From contig JBAMDO010000146.1 of assembly GCA_037074765.1 (NCBI GenBank), positions 1 through 64,000 of the forward strand: 64,000 nt of DNA, read 5' to 3'. Source of the stretch: Mansonella perstans (Eukaryota > Nematoda > Chromadorea > Rhabditida > Onchocercidae). Positions 1 to 13,138 of this stretch are shown here, in pieces. The position numbers and the translations under genes are program-made. The notes under the pieces were generated by a model. That model searched no databases and was not told the DNA's origin. It worked only from the letters and a program-made list of their open reading frames with translations. Every line of letters begins with the position of its first letter. Position 1 is the stretch's first letter.

Positions 1-280
1 TCCTCACTTTCTTTTTTCCTCTCTCTTCCTTTAGTTTTTATTAACTATTTTTCTAGGCATATTAAAAAACATGAAAAAATAAACATACAACTACAAGGGT
101 AAAATAAAAGCAAACTTTTCCAGGGAATATGACAAAGCCAGATAGAGTAGAGAGAGACGGAGAGAGAGAAAGAAAGCAAAATTGAAGGGAAAAAAGAGAA
201 AAAGTTAAAAATAAAGGTATCATTTAGGTTAGGATGAAGTAGTATTATATTATCAAAACTTCAGGTAGGTAAAAGAGATA

Positions 281-340
281 GAAACTTACCCAAACAGGGC
301 TCATTTACCCAAAGAGAATCCACTTACCCAAAGAGGGCCC
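281..340 (+). repeat. 19-bp tandem repeat, three copies
   Basis: Three consecutive ~19-nt units share the core ttacccaaa followed by cag/gag and a short variable tail. Copies differ at a few positions. Confidence 0.6.
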
Positions 341-957
341 AATATATCAAAACAGGTTTTTCGGGTCTTTGATCAGTCTTTGATCCATCCATAATTACTT
401 CTTCTACAGCAACTAAATATTTCCTCACTTAACTGTCACTCTTTCCCAACCTTTTCCGGTTTTCCTTTTCTCCAAATCATCTGTCCTTCTCTATTCTTTT
501 GCTCGATACACACAATACATTAATTGTATAACATATTAAATAATATTTAAAATTATGCAAATTAATTTTAAAAAATATTTCTAAACTTTCAATAATAATA
601 TTGGCAAGAGAAATAATCAATCAATCAAATATTTTCAAGTAAACAAATATTTATTAATAATTTTACATAAATAGATACAATAAAGTATTAGAAAGAAATA
701 TATATATATTAGGAAATGAAAGTAATTATTACAAAAATATTTTTAGAAATTGAAAAGAAAAAAAAAACGATTCCAATAATAATTTAAATTTTTTTTAATA
801 CATACAAATTAAAATTTGCTATAAGTTCTAAACAATAAGTGAAATGATGATATTTCATATTAAAATTATTCCAACAACAGAAACGATCTAAGAGGACAAG
901 TGAATAAATGCGAGTTATTGACCAAACAAAAAAAAAATGCAAAAAGAAATGTAGACT

Positions 958-1036
958 GATAAAATGACCAAAAGTGGACAGATGGATCATTCATATAGTA
1001 AAATGACCAAAAGTGGACAGATGGATTATACATATC
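958..1036 (+). repeat. 39-bp direct duplication
   Basis: The string aaaatgaccaaaagtggaca (about 961 and 1000) occurs twice, 39 nt apart, with the following cagatggat also shared. Two copies are present. Confidence 0.75.
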
Positions 1037-1312
1037 GTTGAACTAAACACTGAACAGTTACTGCTATAAAGTCATGTGTCAGAAACAAGTAAAAAATACA
1101 AATTTTGGATTTTAAAAAAAAAATTTTTTTTTTTTTTGGATAAAACAAATTTTGGATAAAATGGATGATAAATTTTAAATACTGGGAAAGTCATTCAGTA
1201 TAGAATTGAATGTAAAAGTCCCTGAACAAAAGTATACTTAGCGTAAGAAAAAAGAGATAATTATTATGTCGGTTGCATTAATGTCCAGAGCAGAGCAAAC
1301 TTTTGGTCAAAT

Positions 1313-1410
1313 ATGACAGGTGGAAAAAGTTACCAGACTATTCATCAGATGCGACAGGTGGGAAAAGTTACCAGACTATTCATCAGATGCGACAGGTGAG
1401 AAAAGTTACG
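1313..1410 (+). repeat. 38-bp tandem repeat, about 2.5 copies
   Basis: Units contain gacaggtgggaaaagttac followed by cagactattcatcagatg, repeated at 38-nt spacing with one or two substitutions. Confidence 0.75.
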
Positions 1411-4400
1411 GGTACGAAGATAATGAAGTAAGGTAATGTGGATGATAATGGACATAGCTTTGTTGAAATGCGCAGGATAAGAGGAATAGATGATGGGAAA
1501 AGTATAATAATAAGAGTAAAATAATGATCGAGATTTTGGATAAGTACAATAATAGATGTATAAATAAAACTGCAATGTTAGTAACACAATGGTGAGGATG
1601 ATGAGGATTGGGTCGATGCTAATCCCAAGCGAAACGATTGTATCGGGTCGTGGAGAGGTTGGAAAAGAGAGGATATGTTAGTGGTGCAAGGAATGGAATG
1701 GAGGATCGATCTATTATTGAGGGATGGATGTGATAAGGCTTGTGTGGAAGGTTAGCCTTCTTGGCCCTGCCTCTTTCGGGCTGTATTCTTTTTCTGCAAT
1801 CCAATGATCGTTATATCGACGAAGACATGCTGGGTCATGCATATAACATTAAGTTGCAGAAGAAAGGGAAATGAACAATGAGTATATAGAAAAACGAATT
1901 TTTTGAGTTAATATTAGGCTATAGCTTTAACTTCACTCAAAAGTTTCGAATAGAATGATTTTGAAATTGCTAGAATAAAGTGGTTGTTGAAACCTGTTAG
2001 ATCATTCTGTATACATTTAACAAGCAACACATTACACTAATTAGTAAGTTTGCACAGATCTCTCTATAATCTCAACATTAAGTGCTTTCAGTAAATTGAA
2101 ATTTTGAATTTGCCAGAAGAAAACTGTAATCATTGATATAATCGAGTAGATTTCCGAAAAGAATATTGCAAATTACGTAAGGAAGCTTTCGTTCTTCATA
2201 CTATGTTTTGCAGTAATATTCCTTTTTTAAATTATCAATTCAAACTCATTGATAGCATAAATTCTGTATTAATAAATTGTGGATTAAATCTGAATAAACT
2301 GTCTTGAAGAACAACTGAAAAGTTAATTAGTGCTAGATGAAAATACATTTACAACTTCTAAGATTATTAGACAAAAAAAAACGTCCATTACACTAATCGA
2401 ATGAAATTTCTCGCTAATTCTATTCGTCGTTTAATTACTTTTAATTACTATCTTTCGCATATCTTTATTTCATCACAATCATCTTTTTGCTTTTTAGAGC
2501 AATCGTTGATATCAGTTAAAGCATCAGTACCTTATAAAATTCTTAGATTTAAATATTTATGAGAAATACAAGTTAATTGTGTTCACAGACAATTTTGTCC
2601 AATTTGGACTAGATTCATTTGACCATAATAATAAGATTTGCATTTTTATAAATAGTAATATCTAATTAAGGCATTACTATAATTCAATCATTACTATAAT
2701 TTAATCGACACCATAATTTAATCAGGATTAATTTAACCTATCCCTATTCTCTAAATATCGTCCAAGCAAGCATCAAATGGACCGTTTTGAATCATATTCT
2801 CGCCCAGCAGTTCAGATGTTATGTCGCATTCCAGTTAATTTTAAATTAGGTTTCTGCAAATCAAACATTCCAGGATTATAATCATAATAGTGCTTCTTCT
2901 ACATAATCTATTGAGAATTTTATTTTCAGCTTGAAAATTTCAAATTTTTTAAATAAAATTAACTAAAAGCCCTATCCAATAGTATATTAGACAAGAATTA
3001 GTTACCTAATTAATTTCATAACCTAAAATGAACAATTAAATTGTATATTAAACGAAATATTTCAATATCACAATTCGTAACAAACCGAATATCGTTGAAA
3101 ATGGTTAGCGAGGAAGATGATGGTTTATTTTTAGTCTTATCGGTAGGACAGATAAAATCTCAATAATATCGATGATTATAGTGCCAAGGAGATTAAGTAA
3201 ATTTATACCAGGCAATTAACACTACTGTAATCAAGTAAAGAGTTGGTAAGACAAGATTGAACAAAAAAAAGGAAAATTCAACACTTTGCGGGAGTGAATT
3301 TTCAATTTTTAAACATTTTTTTTTAGAAATTTGTTCATAAACTCAAGTAATTTTTGACTGATACTAATTTTCAACTTATTTTATGTTAACCGGGAAAAGA
3401 TCGGTTTCTTTATTTATTTAGATTCTTTTCAGCATTAAAGTTAGCCACGATTTCAACAGTCCATTGTCATTACTATTTAAAAGAAATGATACTTGCACAG
3501 GAACAGGTGAGATAAGGTAGAAGCAGCTAAAAAATCATTGCTAAACTATTTCGAAAATTTGAAGCTATGAGATATTTGATTTTAGAATATTCCTGCTCAA
3601 ATTTTTACTGTTTTTACGAAACCCAACTGGTTATTTAAATTCAAGAAAAACAACTAAAAAGGTAGACAAAGATATTTATGGTCATAGCAAATATATGGAT
3701 TGGTCTGGATGAAACAGATGACGACTATTTTTGTCCATCTAATTAATTTTAATTGGTCGTTTTTACGAATATTAATGTTCAAAGTTTTCACATTGATAAT
3801 CTGTTGTCCATTTCATTTTATTGAAAAGCGTATTTTTTGTAATAATTTAATTCGAACCTAAAAATCATATAATATTTAGGAAAAGGAGAAGAATAGAAGA
3901 ATAAGATGGAATGACGAATTTCTTGGCTCTATATAAATCCTGTTTGAAGAATTTATCGGAGAAAATAACCACTAGCTGTTTTTTGATAAGTAACTCTGGC
4001 ACTTTTTAATACAACTAACTCCTTAATTCAAAGCATCAATTCGCCAAGCATTTTCAAGTTATTGAAAAAATTACTACCAACTGACATCATTTATTGTAAA
4101 AAAGTGGTAAATAATACTTAAAAATTAAAAATTGCTTTGTTAAACTAGGTAATTTAAAGGTTTGATTTTAATTACATCTTTATTAAACAAACAAAGAAAC
4201 CCAAATCCGTAATCTTTTCCAGTACTACTAATTATTATGTTAGAAAATCTTTTTTTTGATATCATTTTTCTGATAAAAATAATCCGCATGATTTTCCTTA
4301 CGCTAATACATCGACATGGAAAAATTTTGTACAAATATTACAACCAAAATGTTTCAGATTATCATTTACTGCTAGAGCACATTGTTCAATGCCCTAACCG

Positions 4401-5929
4401 GTTTATGGTGTATGATATGGACATTATTCAAAAAAGGAAAGTTTTTTTTTTCTTTTTCAAATTGATAACAAAGTTCTTTTGCTCCACTTTCGAATTTAAT
4501 CACTAACTTTTGTTATCAAAAAGCGAGATAAAGTGATTTCATCAATGTTTGTCAAAGTAAGTCATATTGCTAAGCTGTTTGTTTACAGTTATGCGACATC
4601 ATTATTTCTTGCTGACATAACGGAAAAAGCAAAATGTTAGCTTTCGCGGGAAAACGGCGAAGGGGAAGGGAAAGGAAAAAAAGAAATCATGTGTTGAATT
4701 CCATTTACAAATGTATGAAAAAAATCATATTTCTATATTACATAATTATCTACATTAAAATGTTTTCGCCTTAATTAATATAAAAATTGTCAATTACAGC
4801 AAAAATGGAAAAAGTCGAGAATGTCATCGTCGTCATTTTCATTATCGTTATCATCAATTGTCATCATTCTTTGTCGTCGTCATGCATTAAATATTGGCTA
4901 ATAAAAATGATATAAAAATACGATATGTGTTTTTATAATAAAATTTTACAATAAAATCATTGCTAAGAAAAAAAAAGGAATTTTTTTTATTCAAAAAGAA
5001 AAGTTTTTGTTGGAATGGTAATCTTTTTAATAAAGGAGAAGGAATTGGAAGTAAACTTTTCTTGAATTTCTTACAAAAAAAAAAAAGCAAAGAAAAAGGA
5101 GAAAGAAAAGCAATGGAACAACAACATGATTCTTTCTTTAAAAAAAAAAATCAAATAATTAAATATTTGACTGATACAACGAAAAGAGGACGAGAGGCGG
5201 GCGCGCGGGAGAAAGGGAGAAAAGAAATTTATGAATTCGTTTCTGATCAACACAGCATCATCTTTTGTATGCTTGACAGAAATAATATACAGCAATGCTT
5301 ATTTCAACTAAATCAAACAAATACACAAAGTCTGTTTACTTTTTCCTTCTAACTTTTCCATTTCGAGACACTTAAATATATCTTGGATTGTAATGCTAAA
5401 AGTATATATGAGTAAATTAAGGATAATTATTAGTGATACTTTCAATAATTACTAATATTAATTCAAATGACATTTCTCATTTCAAATTTTCATCTTGTTT
5501 TTGATTAGTTCACTTGCCAAATTATTCTAAAAAGTGCCTCACAATTCATCTTAATTTTCCCTAAAATAGTAATCATTTATAAATGATGCAAAGTATTAAA
5601 TTCTTAGCAGTTTTTTTTTTTTTTTTTTTTTTTTAAATTCTTATTTATTCTTACTCAATTCAATAAGTCAAAAAGAAAGAAAAATTTATGTGATAAAAAT
5701 CTTATCAATGAAAAATTTAAGTCGAAAAGAAACAAAAAATATTGCAAATAGCAAAACTTCAAAAATCAAAAATTAGTTGACTGATCGACATTATTTATAA
5801 ACGATTGCATTGTTGAGAGATTTTTATTCCACGGCAGTTGCTTTCAAACAATAGCTTTATCTATCTAAATGTTTTGCTTACACTAGGAGATCCAAAATGA
5901 CCGCTGACTTTTTGTTCAACAGAAGTGCT

Positions 5930-6173
5930 CTTAGCACATAAATGGAATGGTCACATCTTCCTCAGCACACAGATGGAATGGTTACATCTTAGCACACAGA
6001 TAGAATGGTCACATCTTTCTTAGCATACAGATGGAATGGTCACATCTTCCTCAGCACACAGATGGAATGGTTACATCTTGGCACACAGATAGAATGGTCA
6101 CATCTTTCTTAGCATACAGATAGAATGGTCACATCTTTCTTAGCATACAGATAGAATGGTCACATCTTTCTTC
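5930..6173 (+). repeat. ~33-bp minisatellite, 7-8 copies
   Basis: A unit of about 31-34 nt built on agatagaatggtcacatctt with variable links (cctcagcacac, tcttagcatac, agcacac) repeats across the interval. Copies vary by single substitutions (agatgg/agatag, ggtcac/ggttac) and small indels, so the array has aged. Confidence 0.8.
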
Positions 6174-6496
6174 ACCATTCACATAATAATTTGTGTTATC
6201 ACTGATGCTCAAACAATATTTGATCAAAGCTTCTCTAATCCTTATCACTTTAGTATTGCACCTTCTTCTATCCTATCGGGAGCAACTTTTCTATCATTGC
6301 AAGTGTCATTTATCATCATATCATCTCTATCTTATCCATCCATCTTATCACACTAATCTCTCTCTCTCTTTCTCTCACTTTCCTCCCATCTCCATTATTA
6401 AATCGGTTTTTTTAATTGGTCATTTTCCTCATATGAGATGATGATGCCTTTATCAATAGGCGCTGCAAAAATCGAAATTGCCATTAGTTGCGTTTT

Positions 6497-6498
<2 letters not shown>

Positions 6499-6535
<37 letters not shown>

Positions 6536-6572
6536 TTGTGTATGTGTATGTGTCTGTGTGTATGTGTGTATC
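6499..6572 (+). repeat. TG microsatellite
   Basis: An uninterrupted (TG)n run of about 32 nt is followed by an imperfect TG/TATG tail. Confidence 0.9.
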
Positions 6573-6974
6573 TTTTATATGATATATGTGTTGTGATGTT
6601 TTAGGCGAGCAGAGTGATTCTGATACTGAGTGTTTCATATTAGATTGGGGGACATGCCATTAGTAATGCAAGGAAAATGACACTTTCGAGAATTAAGAAA
6701 TTGTTTAAGAAAATGTTGAAATTTTTAAAATAGATTACATGAAAAAAAAATGAGCAATTGAATTTTTCCTCATTGAAAATATGCAAAAAAAAAAAGTTTT
6801 TTCTAAGGAAAATTGACCGACATATGTGGTCAGATTTCTGCTCACTCAATGCACACAATCTACATTTGGTGCAACAAATAAGATCAAATATCACACTTTA
6901 CAACATATCCGATATCTCAGACATATTTTAGATTATTACATTCTTTCAGCAAATAATAATTGTTCCAACTAATT

Positions 6975-9122
6975 AACGACGAATGTTAGAGATGAAGTAT
7001 TGCAGTATCATTGCTAATAAATCATTGTTTCTGCTGATTTTTTGTTGAGATAAGAAAGAAAATGAAGAAGGAAAAAGTTGCAAAACTTTTATAAATGATA
7101 TTTGAGCAAAAAAGCTTACACATGGGTAGATAGGTATATTTGAACAGCTGTATAACATTACTCTTATCACTCCCAATCAGAATTTTGTGTAAATACTTGT
7201 ATGTCTATTCCGTGACAAAATTCTCTCCAATTCTTTATGAAATAAGTTGAAATAAATGATTTAGTGCTAATTAGCCAAAATTGATGTGAACTTTTAACTT
7301 CAAGCATCAATTGATTATATAATATATATATATATAAAGTTATAAAATAACATCAAGGAGATAAGATTAAATCGAACATTTTGAAATTTATTTTTGCTAC
7401 AAATATTTTTTTCTGGAAGGAAAAAAATGATGAGATTTAACAATTATTGCAATAAATTTACAACTTAATACTTACAACTAACTATAAGAGTGATTTTTTT
7501 TTCTTTGCAACTAAAAATATGATTTTTCAGTATGGAGAAGACGAGTTTGGATTTTGAGTATTTCAATGGTTTTGTTAGGTAGGACATTTCAACACTTGTT
7601 GAGTTAATTTCTTGTGACAATTGCAGGATAGCAAGAGCATTCAAGTTGCTTTGATGGAACTGGTTTTTACATCTTATTTCTTCTTCACTGATGGTTAAAA
7701 GAAATAAAAAATAAAGAGAGTAGAAGAGAAAATGGAAGTAATCAATATTTTGGTGAAATTTTGATTTTTTTAGGGTCTTTTTATTTAACCAAATAAAAAT
7801 TATTGCATCTTTTTTTCTTTGAACAAATATCAATATGCTAAAAAACAGAAAATTATTTCGAATGTAAAATTTAGTGATGGAAATAATTTTATTAATTTAT
7901 TCTTTTCCATATTGTGAAATTAAATAAAAAAGTGCCTTAGTTCAATTTTAAGTATAGATAATATTGCGCATGCAAAAATTTAGTTAATACATTGGTCTTC
8001 TCAAGAAGAGTTGTTAGAGCATTCCTCATCCGAATTTTTAAATAGAAATCCATTAATAGATGAAGTATTGGTGGAATAATTTTTTTAAACACTTTATAGT
8101 TTAAAAAAAGTTCCTTGGAACACCTAAATGTTTCTTCTTTCATTTAAATTTTCAGTTATTTAGATACGGCACTGCAAATACTAAAACTTATGATATTACT
8201 GACCGTTTCAATGCAAATATCTTTTAAACTTGAAATTTCTGGAATAGACGGAACAATTAATTGTAACAACTTCCGACAATGTGTGTGTAATGTACCGTTG
8301 GTGGGTCCATAATTTATGATCATTTAGAAAGAAGATGAAAAAGCAAACATATTCCCGCAGTAAACTAATTCAAAATCTGATTCGTGATATTTGTAAGTCT
8401 CAAAAATTCAAAAAATTTGGGATTTGATTCCGAAAATTTTATCCAAATCATATTCATAAAAAACATGCATAATACTTTTATAAAAGATGTTAAGACAGTA
8501 TCATTTGCGCTTAAGTTACCACAATACATCATTTGTTCCTGCAAAATGATACGATGTAAATAATTCGAAAAGTGATATATGATATAAGAACTAAACATGG
8601 ATATCGATTTACCAAGTTTTTTATGCGAAATCTATTTGTGGCCGGTTGAGAATGCGACAAATCAACCACGTAAATATATATCCAGGAAACTGGAAAGTAT
8701 ATCATAATTGTAACAACTTAACAACTATATCATAATTGTAACAACTTCCGACAATGTGTGTGTAATGTACCGTTGGTGGGTCCATAATTTATGATCATTT
8801 AGGAAGAAGATGCAAAAGCAAACATATTCCCGCAGCAAACTAATTCAAAATCTGATTGATAATATTCAAGTTCTTATGAATATTTATTTCCTATGTAATC
8901 AGGACCAAATATTTTGATAACAACTTCAATGAAACTCAACAAATAATATATCTCTTTAACATTGCTATCAACTTGAAGCTGTGCACAACGTTTTGAAGTT
9001 TGCAATTATAAAGTGGTTCATTTACAGTTCCATGAATAGCATCAGTTGTATCCATGCGCATTATCCATTCCATTCGTGTCCAAAGACATTTTAATGTAAT
9101 GTATATTGGATGCAATGCCTGT
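6975..9122 (-). other. coding-like fragments, family not recognised
   Basis: Five minus-strand segments look more like coding exons than the surrounding DNA. They are roughly 9122-8940 (contains LWTRMEWIMRMDTTDAIHG), 8560-8380 (starts after a TTTTGCAG acceptor, contains SESNPKFFEFLRLTNI), 8120-7940 (contains RMRNALTTLLEKTNVL), 7700-7500 (starts after a CATCAG acceptor, contains QSNLNALAILQLSQEIN) and 7250-6975. The aliphatic pattern would fit an alpha-helical repeat protein. I could not join them with consistent phases: one obvious junction would create a TAG stop. They may be a decayed gene, a gene whose exons I mis-set, or chance open frames. No function is proposed. Confidence 0.25.
8258..8857 (+). 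repeat. dispersed ~125-bp direct repeat, two copies
   Basis: The segment 8258-8382 recurs at 8733-8857 with only a few substitutions. Both contain tgtaccgttggtgggtccat and attcccgcag. The copies are 475 nt apart in the same orientation. The second is preceded by a small partial duplication of atatcataattgtaacaact (about 8699 and 8728). Confidence 0.85.
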
Positions 9123-9150
9123 TACCGGTGATGTACAATTTCTTGAAATT

Positions 9151-9282
9151 AATTTATTTTTGCAATTTATAATTAATTACAGTTAACAGCGAAATAACAT
9201 CGAAAGCATTAATTTGCATTAATTGCATTAATTTATTTCAATTTACAATTAATTACAGTTAACAGCGAAATAACATTGAAAG
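9151..9282 (+). repeat. tandem duplication covering a gene's 3' end
   Basis: About 53 nt at 9230-9282 recurs at 9151-9206, sharing aattacagttaacagcgaaa. The right-hand copy contains the last codons and stop of the minus-strand scramblase-like gene, so the left copy places a duplicate of the coding tail in its 3' UTR. Confidence 0.8.
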
Positions 9283-12200
9283 GAAAGAGCCACAGCAGGA
9301 GTTCCTTTGAAAAAATTCCGAAACGGTTAAACGGGCGAATGCAGCCAAAGCTAGCAGCTTTAATTGGAAGCCACCAACGTTCCTGGTGAAGTAAATCGTG
9401 TCGTATTCCTCCATTCGAGCCATTTCCTGACCGGAATTTTCTAGCACACAAATCCATGCAGAAACTCTGAAACTTCAAATTTCAAAAGCATGTGATGATT
9501 TATAAGAAATTTGATTTATAATAAATTAGCTTTTTCCGATCTTCTTCACACTTCAAAAATAAATCTTAAAAAAGTATCCTAATTTTTCATCGTCATCAAA
9601 ATTTACAAAAAAAAAGATTTAAAAAAAACAAAGCTATTTTTGCGAAAATTCGACATTTTTTCACATGATAACTAAACGTTTAAGATTTTGGATCCAACCA
9701 TCGTAAAGTATGCTTAATTAAATTTAATTCATTTCTGTTTAAATTTTCATTGTTCAGACATTGACCAGTTAAACGCTTAGTATTTATCGAGACCACTCAT
9801 GCAAACCTTTTCCTTAGCAACTTTGTCACTAACTTTTAGTTAGTGAAGAATATTACTTTCCTATTATATTATATATTATAAACTGTACATTACAATAAAG
9901 TAATGAAAGTTGTACATTATATTAATAAAGGAATGATTTCATTTATCATAAATTAATTTGTTAAATTGAAAAACAAATCAGAAATTTGAGGAGAAAAGAA
10001 TTTCCTATCGACTGAAAAGATCAGTTTCATTTTGGAAATAAATTTGGAAATAATTTTGAAGAAAGATGAAAATAAATTTCAAATTAATATCAGCATAAAA
10101 TAAAAAGAAATAAATTGACCTTCCGTATGCACTTTCAGCAGCTATAATTTTTGCTATCGTTCTTCTATCATTATCTTCTATCAAAAATGGGTCACCTGAA
10201 ATGATTAATGGATGTACGATATATAACTAACATTCATGTACACTTAACGGTAATGTTATCTTAAGCTACACATAGTGGCTTACTATTAGTTATAGATGTA
10301 CATTTTGAAATGTAATGGAAGAAATACTCAGCATTAAGCTAACTAATATAATTAGAGCTCATCACAAATTGCATTACTTATCTGCTATTGAATGGAATAT
10401 TCTGAAGACGAAAAAATGAAATGGAGTGAAGCTGTGTATAATACTAGAACTTATTTACTGATTAGTTGAAAATGTAGCTTACCAGGTACAAAATAACCGA
10501 ATAAATCACCGTTCCAGTCATTTACAGCCACCAAAGGTGGTTCTGATTTGTTTCCAGAAATACACCCGACAGTTGAACTTTTTGATATCAGCAAAACCGT
10601 TCTTCCATATGATTCCAAAACCATAGTTGATTTGTCACAATTTATTTCTTCCCAAATGTCAAATAGCGGGAAATCGATGGAATCAGTTACCTGATACTTT
10701 AGTTACAGTAACATTTTTTACGATAGCTATAATATTCATAACTCGACTTTAGATTGAATTTTAATTTTCCATTTGAAATGCAATATTTGAAAGAATCTAT
10801 CGCAAATTTTTGATAATAGAAAGATCAGTTAAAAGATTCATCTTTAGACCAAACCATTAAATCATATGTGATACTCTGAGAATTACTAATAATCATTCGA
10901 AAGAACAAAATTAGAAACTTGTGAATGGACAAAAATTGTAGTCGAAAGTGAGTAAACATTTTTTTAGCTCAATTTCAACATTGACTTACTGACAGATATT
11001 AATCGTACAGAATTAATAAATAAGTACCTGTAACTCAGTTCCAGCTCGTCGAATCCTTAATAACGTTGCCTCGTTCAAATAAAATAATACTTGTGATTTA
11101 TTTGGCATGAAATAATATTCATATTTACGTGGTATTGATGCCAGCTCCTATAGCATAGTTTTCGATCAATTGCCAAAAAAACAAAGGCATATTTTGTTCT
11201 CTCATATAATTTAATTAGCTCAAATTAGAAAAATATCCAATTCTGGAAACAAATTAAATATTCAGCATGCAGAATAAAATATTTATCATTTGGAACAAAT
11301 ACTTTTGCTTGTAAGTTCAAGAACAAAATATTTTTATTCTTTGCATGAAGGTTTTAATTTGTTAAGTGTTTCAGCTCACTTCAAGCACCCTAAAAAAAGA
11401 AAAGCTTAGCGTAAAAACAAGCAATGTTTATGAAAGTGTAAAGCCCAAATTCCATTTTTACGAAATGGCAATCAGTAATTGGAGACAACAGGAAAACAAA
11501 ATTGCCCAATTTTGTCCACTGAATCAATTTTACCCAAACATCAAAATATAGCGGTTTTCTAATGTCTAGAACAAATCAAAATAATTTCAATTTGTCATTT
11601 ATCAAAGGTATCATTTGGAAAAAATAATAGTTCTTCCTAATTCGAAACTCTGTATGTGCTATGTGTTTTCAAAAACGATAAACTCAAATGTCAAAGACTT
11701 CCGTACTTTTGAAGAAAGTAAATTAAATCGAAACCATTCTTATCAAAGAAAATAAAAACAATAATTCCAAACCAAAATAATTTAAAGAGTTACTAAAACG
11801 ATGAAATTCAGCACCTCTAACTTCAAGACAACTCCAGCAACAATCATTCTAGCTCTCAAAATGTACTTAAGCTATCAAACATGTAAAAAATAAACAAAAA
11901 ACCAAAAAAACACATTCTTTCTTTCTTATTAACATTTGCAACATTTTTGTGCATATTTTAAAGTTGCTTAATGCTGCTAATTAATAACGTTTGGTTTTGG
12001 TTTGCAAAAAGAAATAATGATAATTTGAATTATCTTGTTTCTTTGTTATGGGTAATAATATCCTTCAAACATATTTCAGGAATTATTTGGACTGCGTTTC
12101 AAAAAATTTTTTAATTATTTTCTTCTTTTGCAATAATACTCCAATTAAATACACCGAACTGAGATGTATCTTAATTTTAATTATCGAGAGTTAGAAAAAA

Positions 12201-13128
12201 GTTGATATAAATTAGCAATTCCAGATAAAGCTAGTCCCAATCTTTTATTTTCATAGAGCAATTACTGGCTTAGTACTTTTAATGATAAGTATTACCGCAT
12301 CTTCTGCACTGGCTAAATAACCAAAAAATGTGATTGATATAAACAGATAAAATATCATTGAAAGAGAAAAGAATGGTCGTGAAAATGGACATTTAGTTTT
12401 ACATTTGTTGGATTTTTTTTAACTTTTCTTTTCTAATAAATCTCTAGAGATTTGCGTTAGCATCAGATTGCCGCATACATACTATTTTCTTTCTTTTCGA
12501 TTAAACTGACAATCCACTTCAGAATTTCATTTCAAAGCAGAAAAATAAACTAAAACTTGTATAGGAAAGAAGCATAGAATGTAATAAAAAGAAAAGTTAA
12601 AAATAAAATTTTGAAACGGATTGTTAGTTTAATCGAAAAGAAAGAAAATTTTTACATTCTATGCTTTTTTTTTTTTTTTTTTTTTGTAATCCACCACAAT
12701 CAACTTATTTATTCATCACTTTATATGACAGAAAATATATTGTTCGTCTCGATGACATTGCGAATTATGCTTGATTATGAGTGAGATAAATAAATAAGTT
12801 GTTGTGAGGAAACCAAATAAGGTTGTGACAAATCAAATTCAGTGAAAGAAGATAATCTGCTTTATTTCACCTGTAAATTCGTATCGTCGTCAATATGAAT
12901 ATCAGGAGAAAAACATGGTGATGTATCACTAATATCGACTGCTTGACTAATATGCATCGTTGTTAGTTCCCCATTACTATCATGGTATTTGAGATTGCTA
13001 TTTCTGTTGTTGATGATAGCGGTGCTGATAGCCGTAGCGGTGGTAGTGATCGATTCGGTTGGTAGCTCATTAAATGACGTACCGGGCTGTGATATATTCG
13101 AATTACCAGCACCGATCAACAATGACAT
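9259..13128 (-). CDS. scramblase-like (tubby C-terminal superfamily) protein
   Basis: Five phase-consistent exons read 13128-12871, 11147-11028, 10690-10483, 10195-10120 and 9466-9259. They give 289 residues, all introns GT-AG. Residues 1-86 are Ser/Thr/Asn-rich and low complexity. Residues 87-275 follow the order of phospholipid scramblases: an N-terminal strand region with KYEYYFMPNKSQVLFY, then GDLFGYFVPG and DPFLIEDNDRRTIAKI (compare IGYV...FTIxNExRExVLKI). A final hydrophobic segment follows at about 251-273 (GGFQLKLLALAAFARLTVSE), where scramblases have their single membrane helix. The cysteine-rich palmitoylation cluster and the acidic calcium-binding loop are not evident, so activity is doubtful. 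The start was chosen because a TTTCAG acceptor lies 8 nt upstream. The gene model is well supported; the family call rests on pattern similarity only. A more distant LOR/tubby-like protein is the main alternative. Confidence 0.55.
12485..12666. repeat. interleaved inverted repeats in intron 1
   Basis: The arm at 12485-12515 is the reverse complement of 12618-12648 (31 nt, one mismatch; shared core tcgattaaact). A second arm at 12570-12584 pairs perfectly with 12652-12666 (core gcatagaatgtaa). The order is A-B-A'-B', so the two stems interlock and could not form a simple nested hairpin. The repeat lies in the 1.7-kb first intron of the scramblase-like gene. Confidence 0.8.
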
Positions 13129-13136
13129 TGTTTTAA

Positions 13137-13138
13137 CT
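13137..13138 (-). promoter_or_regulatory. probable trans-splice acceptor, scramblase-like gene
   Basis: On the minus strand GTTTCAG ends here, 8 nt before the start codon at 13128. This is the position expected for a spliced-leader acceptor. A cis-spliced 5' UTR intron is the alternative. Confidence 0.5.

Larger units (their letters stand above)
1..5924. other. gene-poor A+T-rich stretch
   Basis: I see no exon set that I can support here. Open frames exist (for example a lysine-rich one at 4960-5352 on the plus strand) but they are low complexity and have no recognisable motif. The only structure is short tandem repeats near the left end and homopolymer A/T runs. Confidence 0.5.

Noticed and set aside
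281..340. ttacccaaa repeats as possible spliced-leader genes
   Set aside because: The similarity to the SL1 core is limited to about nine bases, with no downstream donor or Sm site arrangement visible.
4960..5352. 130-codon plus-strand frame, the longest non-repeat frame near the left end
   Set aside because: Lysine/phenylalanine-rich low complexity that follows A and T runs, no motif, no splice context; open by composition.
9233..9478. 81-codon minus-strand frame overlapping the last scramblase-like exon
   Set aside because: A shadow frame; the +1 frame joins the upstream exons in phase and carries the family-like hydrophobic segment.
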